Positions 56,418 to 64,000 of a stretch of 64,000 nucleotides of DNA are shown here, piece by piece. The stretch comes from Heliocidaris tuberculata (taxonomy: Eukaryota > Echinodermata > Echinoidea > Camarodonta > Echinometridae). The translations under genes and the position numbers were made by a program. The notes under the pieces are model-generated. The model was given only the letters and a program-made list of their open reading frames with translations. It had not been told where the DNA came from and did not search any database. The stretch is taken from positions 19,073,243 to 19,137,242 of the forward strand of contig CM046836.1 of assembly GCA_025618425.1 (NCBI GenBank). The letters run 5' to 3'. Each line of letters opens with the position of its first letter. The stretch's first letter is position 1.

Positions 56418-56873
56418 TTATGTCGTTACCGTGATTATTATGTTTGAAATACTAGTAGTCGTGAACACGTGCGCAAAAGTAAGAGGGGGGGGGGGGAGGG
56501 GGCAAACACTCTGAGGTGCCCCACCTCACAAGAATATGGGTCCACCTCGCACGCTTGCTACCTGCTTACAGCCCTACCCCCCCCCCCCCCCCTCCCCGAC
56601 CATGTAAGCACATCCCCGCATCGCCTTTTCTTCCATATTCCGATATATTTTCAAAGTGCGAGGTTTAGAATTTTTCATTAAAAAAAAAAATGGAATAATT
56701 GAAGCACTGTAATCATCCATTGTTTTTCAATATCCCTCCTTACACCTTACAAATAGGGTTATTTTGTTTCTACATTTTGTGTAAAAAAAATTTAAGCACT
56801 TTTTGGTATACCGGCACCTCGCTGCCCGAATATGAGGATATTCAGGCGACTCGCTACCAAAATATGAGGATAT
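56418..56873 (-). repeat. Dispersed repeat, about 456 bp, copy 2 (inverted)
   Basis: Inverted copy of 40749-41202, inserted in the GAA-rich end of array unit 1 (units 2 and 3 continue there with AAAAGGAATGTGCAG). Confidence 0.85.
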
Positions 56874-57640
56874 ATCTAGTGGGGAGGAGAATAAAAACGA
56901 CATTTTTCATTCTTTTTAGGCACAGAGAAGCACCTGCCACACCCATATGCTTCGGGGCCTTGTAATAGAAGAGATATTGTAAAGTCAAATAATCAATGTT
57001 GCCGCTATGACTGGGAGTATAGTGACCGAGAGAAAACAGGGAATGTAGAGGCATTTTAAATTAGAGCAAACGTTGGCAAAATAACGTGTTTTTTTTACAT
57101 TGTTTAAGATTAAAATCATTTTCCTTGTATTACGAGAAGCCCCTCCGAAGAGACAGAACAGATTATTGCAAGCAAGAAAATTAAGATTATTGCGTTTTGA
57201 AACCTTGCATTTCATATCACTAGAAAATTATTCATTATACCCCTTTCCGCCCAGTCCTTTGATAGTTGGAAATCTGCCACCTCGCTTTTGTTGCCACTGG
57301 TAGACAGTATTAATATTTGAGATACATTGCTCCTATCTGTATGTAAGGAAGCGGAGCGACCATGATTGCGATACTTCGCCTTTTGGAGCACTAGAAAGCT
57401 GATCGCAATACTTCAAGCTTTATTATCTTGAGAGTGTGTGTGTGGGGGGGGGGGGGTAGGGGGAAAATATACAATAGACAGGGTTTATAAATGTTAAGAA
57501 ACATTGCGTCTGTTAATTATAGTAGGGACCGTAGTGACAGAGTGCGATTAAAAAAAATGAATACTGAAGGTTTGCACGATTATTAGATCACTCAAAAGGC
57601 AGCTTAGTAATGCGAAATCAATTAAGATGCATTTTTTTTT
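56874..57640. other. No recognised feature inside the interruption of unit 1
   Basis: Sequence absent from units 2-4. A GT/G run lies near 57435-57460. No gene recognised. Confidence 0.5.
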
Positions 57641-57804
57641 CTTGCGAGGGGATCAGGGGGAGGGGGTTGCCCCGTTTTTGTTTTAATGATTGGTTGGGGG
57701 AAATTCCCCCTCTGCCCCCGCCTCCGGTGCCTGTGGTCGTGAATGTACCCCCCCCCCCCCCCCCACCCCCCAAAAAATAATAGATAAAATAAATAAATAA
57801 ATAA

Positions 57805-57844
<40 letters not shown>
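57641..57844. repeat. G/C-run element and (AAT)n before unit 2
   Basis: A G-run near 57652, a C-run near 57750 and about 15 AAT units at 57805-57843. The style is like the C-run dispersed repeats at 8994 and 52560. Confidence 0.7.
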
Positions 57845-57845
<1 letters not shown>

Positions 57846-60244
57846 CTAGAACTGCAATCGTATCGGAACGATGTGCATGCAATGTCGTCCGTATCTTTTA
57901 TGTTTTTTTGAAAAGTTGACATGTGAAATATAAAGTTATGCATGTTGAAACATGATATCAGATAAGATGGGAGAAAATAATGCATACTGTTAAATTAGGA
58001 GATGATAGAAAAATGAAAACAAGGAAAAAGAACAAAAAAAAAACAAAGAATGATGATAATGGTGATGACAATGAGGATGATGGTGATGATAATAATGGTG
58101 GTGTTGATGATGATGATGATGGTGTTGATGATGATTGTGATGATATAATAATGGTGATGATGATAAAGATCGATAATGATAAAATGATGATGATGATGGT
58201 GATGATGATAATGGTGATGATGATGGTGATGATATGATGATGATATAATCATGGTGATGATGATAATGATGATAATGATGATAAAATGATGATGATGGTG
58301 ATGATGATAATGGTGATGATGATGGTGATGATGATATTGATGATATAATGATGATGAAAATGGTAATGACGATGATATAATGATGATTGTGATAAAGATA
58401 ATGGTGATGATGATGGTGATGATGATGATGATGATGGTGATGACGATGATGGTGGCGCACGCCCTGACCCAAATGGCTTTCCACACGCTCCAGTCCACAT
58501 GGCCTCAAAACAATGAAGCATAGTAAACTACGCACGGCACTTTGGGGTTGTGCGGTATTTAACATAAGGAAAGGAAGAAATCAAAGATCATAGAACAATG
58601 ACAGTAGGGTAAAACATAGAAATGACAAAGAATAACATAGGGAAAGGTAGAAGGATAAAATGCCTTTCCATAGCCTCTGGCCACGTGGCTTCCACACTAT
58701 ATGTGACGCAGAGTATACCAGGCCACATCGGCTTTGCGTAGAATTGTATTGAAGAAAATGTCGTTAAATGGCATGTACTGAAATGGCTTTATTTGCTAAT
58801 AACTGGGCTCTTTTTTGTTCTTTATGTGCCGTATTTGGTATCATACGAAAGAGCATTTCATGGCCGTCATTTTGGGACCACTTTCATATTTTTATGACAA
58901 TCCTATCGAAGCGTGTGATGCATGATAATTTATAGAACAAAATGGCGTCTAAAATGTCACGCTTGACCGATTTTAAAAATCCGGCTTCGAGATTCTCTTC
59001 ATTTTGCCTCAAAGAATGTGCCTGCAAATTTTCAAGAAAAATAAAGATCGTTCAGAGGGCCAAAAGCGGGATCCCGATTTGCCCCATAGACAATACGTGT
59101 AATGCATGGGCGGAAACTCTGCAGGATCCGTATTATGACCTGACTTAAATCGCGATTTACTGAAAATTTTCTGTGAGACCCTATACCGTGTTTGGGATCT
59201 CTGAGAAGGGAATTTCATTGCGGTCATTTAGAGCTGAAAGTCATTAGTGCGCCATTTAAAATAAGCATATTACGCCATATTATGTAATGCATATTAATTT
59301 GAGATTTTTTGCGATAACTTCGTGATGACGTCATCAATTTTTACCAAATTGAGCTGACAGTTGTCAAATACATTGATACACGCACTTACCAAGTTTCAAA
59401 GATGTAGGTTTATATTTCGCAATTTTAGAGCAAGTTGAAGTTATTTCGGCATTTGCGTAAATTTCATGATTTTTACGAGCAATTTTCGCCAAGTTGGTCT
59501 GTGATAAGGTATATATTTTTTCAGTTTGCTGAAAAGAGTATATTTTGAAGCACCTAAATCCAAAGAAGGGTACGGGTTTAGCCAGGCATGATGGAGATAT
59601 GGCCACATGAAAAAAGCCATTTTGTAAAATTTAGAGGGCGCTATTTCTATTATGCCGAATCACTGAAGCATGAAACTGATAAGGAATGTGTGCAATGATA
59701 AGATACAGCCACGGTGAGAATTTCAGAGAAAAATGACTTAATATAAGGAAGTTATGACAATTTTTCAAATTTGGGAATGAATATTTCATGAAATTATGTG
59801 TTTTTTAATGAACCCGATTTCGGATTTGAATTTAGATTATGAAGATGAAATTTTGAAGGTTAGGTTAAAAAAAGAAAGTTGAAGAGCAAGTCTTACTCTA
59901 TCTAGAGCACTTTGTTAGAAGTCTGTAGCATGTAGGATAGTGGAGATAGGCTTGATGAAAAAAAGGCATGAAAATGGCCCGAAAATGAACAAAATGGCGC
60001 CTGGATGTTCATGCATGAGTGATTTCGGAAAATGAAGAGTCAGGTGCACAACTAGGCATGGCAATGAATATGGCTATGAAATTTGAAATGAAATGGACTT
60101 GAGGAAGGGACCTAATTACGAAACACAAAAGATACGTGCAAAGTCAATACGTTTTCGAGGTAAGAAGAAGACAAAGAAGAAGAAGAAGAAAAGGAATGTG
60201 CAGAACGCGAACGGAAATAAGGCAATGTCGAGGACGACATTGCA
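57845..60244 (+). repeat. Complex tandem array, unit 2 (2.40 kb)
   Basis: Same layout as unit 1 without the interruption: head, GAT tract (58049-58452), GCCCTGACCCAAATGGC junction, one copy of the AATGGCGTCTAAAATGTCAC module (58941), and the CTTCGTGATGACGTCAT region. It ends in GAA repeats plus GAACGCGAACGGAAATAAGG and CAATGTCGAGGACGACATTG. Confidence 0.93.
58049..58452 (+). repeat. GAT-repeat tract, unit 2
   Basis: About 400 bases of GATGAT-type units with GATATAAT interruptions. Confidence 0.97.
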
Positions 60245-60443
60245 ACTAGAACTGCAATCGTATCGGAACGATGTGCATGCAATGTCGTCCGTATCTCTTA
60301 TTTTGTTGAGAAGTTGACAGGTGAAATATAAAGTTATGCATGTTAAAACATGATATAAGATAAGATGGGAGAAGATAATGCATACTGTAAAATTAGGAGA
60401 TGATAGAATCGTTAAAACAAGAAACAACGAACAAAAAACAAAG

Positions 60444-60877
60444 AATGATGATAATGGTGATGACAATGATGATGATGATGGTGATGATGGTAATGATGGT
60501 GTTGATGATAATAATGATGATGGTTATAATGATGATTATGATGATGGTGATGATGATAATGCTGATGATTATGATGATGATGATGATCATGATTATGATG
60601 ATGATATAATGGTGATGGTGATCATGATGATTATGATGATATAATGATGATATAATAATGGTGATGCTGATCATGATTATGATGATATAATGATGATGAT
60701 GATGTTAATATATATGTTGATAATGTTGATGATGATGATGATGATATAATAATGATGACGATGGTGAGCATTATTATGATATAATGATGATAATGGTGAT
60801 GAAATAATAATGATGATTATGGTGATGATGATAATGACGATGATGATGATGATATAATAATAATGATGATGATGGTG
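60444..60877 (+). repeat. GAT-repeat tract, unit 3
   Basis: GATGAT-type units with GATATAAT interruptions, arranged differently from units 2 and 4. Confidence 0.97.
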
Positions 60878-62784
60878 GTGCATGCCCTGACCCAAATGGC
60901 TTTCTACAGGCTCCAGTCTACATGGCCTCAACACAATGAAGTATAGTAAACCACGCGCATCACTTTGGGGTTGTGCGGTATTTAACATAAGGAAAGGAAG
61001 AAATCAAAGATCATAGAACAATGACAGTAGGGTAAAACATAGAAAGACAAGATGACAAAGAATAATATAGGGAAAGGTAGTAGGATAATATGCCTTTCCA
61101 TAGCCTCTGGCCACGTGGCTTCCACACTATACGTGACGCATAGTATACCAGGCCACATCGGCTTTGCGTAGAATTGTATTGAAGAAAATGTCGTTAAATG
61201 GCATGTACTGAAATGGCTTTATTTGCTAATAACTGGGCTCTTTTTTGTTCTCTATGTGCCGTATTTGGTATCATACGAAAGAGCATTTCATGGCCGTCAT
61301 TTTGGGACCACTTTCATATTTTTATGACAATCCTATCGAAGCGTATGATGCAAGAAAGATTTATACAACAAAATGGCGTCTAAAATGTCACGCTTGACCG
61401 ATTTTCAAAATCCAGCTTCGAGATTCTCTTCATTTTGCCTCGAAGAATGTGCCCGCCAAATTTCAAGAAAAATAAAGATCGTTCAGGGGGCCAAAGTTGG
61501 GATCCCGATTTTCCCCATAGACAATACGTGTAATGCACAAAATGGCATCTAAAATGTGACGCTTGACCGATTTTAAAAAATCCGGCTTCGAGATTCTCTT
61601 CATTTTGCCTCAAAGAATGTGCCTGCAAATTTTCAAGAAAAATAAAGATCGTTCAGAGGGCCAAAAGCGGGATCCCGATTTGCCCCATAGACAATACGTG
61701 TAATGCATGGGCGGAAACTCTGCAGGATCCGTATTATGACCTGACTTAAATCGCGATTTACTGAAAATTTTCTGTGAGACCCTATACCGTGTTTGGTATC
61801 TCTGAGAAGGGAATTTCATTGCGGTCATTTTGAGCTGAATGTCATTAGTGCACCATTTAAAATGAGCATATTACGCCATATTATGTAATGCATATTAATT
61901 TGAGACGTTTTGCGATAACTTCGTGATGACGTCATAAATTTTTACCAAATTTAGCTGACAGTTGTCAAATACATTGATACACACACCTACCAAGTTTCAA
62001 AGATGTAGGTTTAAATTTCGCAATTTTAGAGCAAGTTGAAGTTATTTCGGCATTTCCGTAAATTTCATGATTTTTACGAGCAATTTTCGCCAAGTTGGTC
62101 TGTGATAAGGTATATATTTTTTCACTTGGCTGAATAGAGTATATCTTGAAGCACCTAAATCCAAAAAAGGGTACGGTTTTAGCCAGGCATGATGGAGATA
62201 TGGCCACAAGAAAATAGCCATTTTGTAAACTTTAGAGGGCGCTATTTCTATTATGCCGAATCACTGAAGCATGAAACTGATAAGGAATGTGTGCAATGAT
62301 AAGATACAGCCACGGTGAGAATTTCAGAGAAAAATGACTTAATATAAGGAAGTTATGACAATTTTTCAAATTTGGGAATGAATATTTCATGAAATTATGT
62401 GTTTTTTATTGAACCCGATTTCGGATTTGAATTTAGATTATGAAGATGAAATTTTGAAGGTTAGGTTAAAAAAAGAAAGTTGAAGAGCAAGTCTTACTCT
62501 ATCTAGAGCACTTTGTTAGAAGTCTGTAGCATGTAGGATAGTGGAGATAGGCTTGATGAAAAAAAGGCATGAAAATGGCCCGAAAATGAACAAAATGGCG
62601 CCTGGATGTTCATGCATGAGTGATTTCGGAAAATGAAGAGTCAGGTGCACAACTAGGCATGGCAATGAATATGGCTATGAAATTTGAAATGAAATGGACT
62701 TGAGGAAGGGACCTAATTACGAAACACAAAAGATACGTGCAAAGTCAATACGTTTTCGAGGTAAGAAGAGGACAAAGAAGAAGA

Positions 62785-62965
62785 AGAAGAAAAGGAATGT
62801 GCAGAACGCGAACGGAAATAAGGCAATGTCGAGGACGACATTGCAAAGAAGAAAAGGAATGTGCAGAACGCGAACGGAAATAAGGCAATGTCGAGGACGA
62901 CATTGCAAATAGGAAAGTCAGAACGCGAACGGAAACAGGTCAATGTCGTAGTACGACATTGCAAA
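62785..62965 (+). repeat. 55-bp minisatellite with a CGACATTG hairpin, 3 copies
   Basis: Each copy contains GCAGAACGCGAACGGAAATA and then CAATGTCGAGGACGACATTG, an inverted repeat able to form a hairpin. The third copy is diverged (CAATGTCGTAGTACGACATT). Confidence 0.92.
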
Positions 62966-62969
62966 GAAG

Positions 62970-64000
62970 ACTAGAACTGCAATCGTATCGGAACGATGTG
63001 CATGCAATGTCGTCCGTATCTTTTTTTTTTGTTGAAAAGTTGACATGTGAAATATAAAGTTATGCATGTTGAAACATGATATCAGATAAGATGGGAGAAA
63101 ATAATGCATACTGTTAAATTAGGAGATGATAGAAAAAATGAAAACAAGAAAAAAGAACAAAAAAAACAAAGAATGATGATAATGGTGATGACAATGAGGA
63201 TGATGGTGATGATGGTAATGGTGGTGTTGATGATGATGATGGTGTTGATGATGATTGTGATGATATAATAATGGTGATGATGATAAAGATCGATAATGAT
63301 AAAATGATGATGATGGTGATGATAATGGTGATGATGATGGTGATGATATGATGATGATGATATAATCATGGTGATGATGATAATGATGATAATGATGATA
63401 AAATGATGATGATGATGGTGATGATGATAATGGTGATGATGATGGTGATGATGATATTGATGATATAATGATGATGAAAATGGTAATGACGATGATATAA
63501 TGATGATTGTGATAAAGAGAATGTTGATGATGATGGTGATGACGATGATGATGATGGTGGCGCACGCCCTGACCCAAATGGCTTTCCACACGCTCCAGTC
63601 CACATGGCCTCAAAACAATGAAGCATAGTAAACTACGCACGGCACTTTGGGGTTGTGCGGTATTTAACATAAGGAAAGGAAGAAATCAAAGATTATAGAA
63701 CAATGACAGTAGGGTAAAACATAGAAAGGCAAGATGACAAAGAATAACATAGGGAAAGGTAAAAGGATAAAATGCCTTTCCATAGCCTCTGGCCACGTGG
63801 CTTCCACACTATATGTGACGCAGAGTATACCAGGCCACATCGGCTTTGCGTAGAATTGTATTGAAGAAAATGTCGTTAAATGGCATGTACTGAAATGGCT
63901 TTATTTGCTAATAACTGGGCTCTTTTTTGTTCTTTATGTGCCGTATTTGGTATCATACGAAAGAGCATTTCATGGCCGTCATTTTGGGACCACTTTCATA
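62970..64000 (+). repeat. Complex tandem array, unit 4 (cut by the window edge)
   Basis: Head, GAT tract (63171-63560), GCCCTGACCCAAATGGC junction and the CCACGTGGCTT part of the body; the sequence ends mid-unit. It is closer to unit 2 than to unit 3 (for example the GATCGATAATGATAAAATG phrase at 58169 and 63287), so array units are not ordered by similarity. Confidence 0.93.
63171..63560 (+). repeat. GAT-repeat tract, unit 4
   Basis: About 390 bases, interruption pattern nearly the same as in unit 2. Confidence 0.97.

Larger units (their letters stand above)
52927..57844 (+). repeat. Complex tandem array, unit 1 (interrupted)
   Basis: Begins ACTAGAACTGCAATCGTA, as do units at 57845, 60245 and 62970. 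A head of about 200 bases is followed by a 1-kb GAT-repeat tract, then a body with CCACGTGGCTT, AATGGCGTCTAAAATGTCAC and CTTCGTGATGACGTCAT. The body holds three copies of the AATGGCGTCTAAAATGTCAC module (54409, 55003, about 55170). From 56418 the unit is invaded by a dispersed repeat and other sequence, explaining its 4.9-kb length. Confidence 0.88.
60245..62969 (+). repeat. Complex tandem array, unit 3 (2.73 kb)
   Basis: Same layout with two AATGGCGTCTAAAATGTCAC modules (61372 and about 61543). At its end a 55-bp minisatellite is amplified to three copies, where unit 2 has one. Confidence 0.93.

Noticed and set aside
57990..58565. Poly-His/Ser/Ile frames of 90-191 codons (also at 63082-63670 and 53878-54228)
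   Set aside because: Antisense reading of GAT microsatellite; repeat-driven.

Overview
This window is eukaryotic, AT-rich, repeat-saturated nuclear DNA. It has a 500-base assembly gap, spliced coding exons with GT..AG borders, non-LTR retrotransposons, many short terminal-inverted-repeat (TIR) elements, long ATG/GAT, AT, TC and ATT microsatellites, and TTAGGG-type interstitial telomeric repeats. TTAGGG telomere units, a phase-1 immunoglobulin-superfamily gene and L2/CR1-like LINEs together suggest a marine invertebrate deuterostome. An echinoderm is my best guess, but the species cannot be fixed from the sequence alone. I see no bacterial genes, CRISPR array, rRNA or tRNA.

Layout. 1-1.6 kb: LINE endonuclease fragments around the gap. 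1.75-6.7 kb: four TIR/foldback elements, two with 8-bp target-site duplications (TSDs) typical of hAT. 7.4-12.3 kb: the only convincing host gene, four exons encoding signal peptide, Ig V-like domain, second Ig-like domain and transmembrane helix. All three introns are phase 1 and carry a foldback element, a hAT MITE and an L2-like LINE. 12.3-16.7 kb: a 4.4-kb foldback element with about 0.8-kb arms around a 1.5-kb polypyrimidine block. 17.1-22.4 kb: a recent 2.65-kb direct tandem duplication.

22.3-37.8 kb: a long-TIR, MULE-like palindromic element sitting in a 500-bp satellite monomer with a 10-bp TSD. Its right arm is split by 12.35 kb of later insertions, including a decayed CR1-like LINE, an L1-type ORF1 and, inside that ORF1, a 209-bp TIR element whose core is (TTAGGG)n. 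38.4-46.1 kb: more satellite monomers, one of them split by a three-level nest (a TA-flanked element, containing a TTAA-flanked element, containing an ATT-flanked element). 47.2-49.3 kb: two further foldback elements. 52.9-64 kb: a tandem array of complex 2.4-2.7-kb units, each with a GAT-repeat tract; it runs off the right edge.

How it fits together: the window is mostly an insertion record. The Ig gene is host coding DNA. Nearly everything to its right is satellite or transposon sequence whose order of arrival can be read from TSDs and split repeats.
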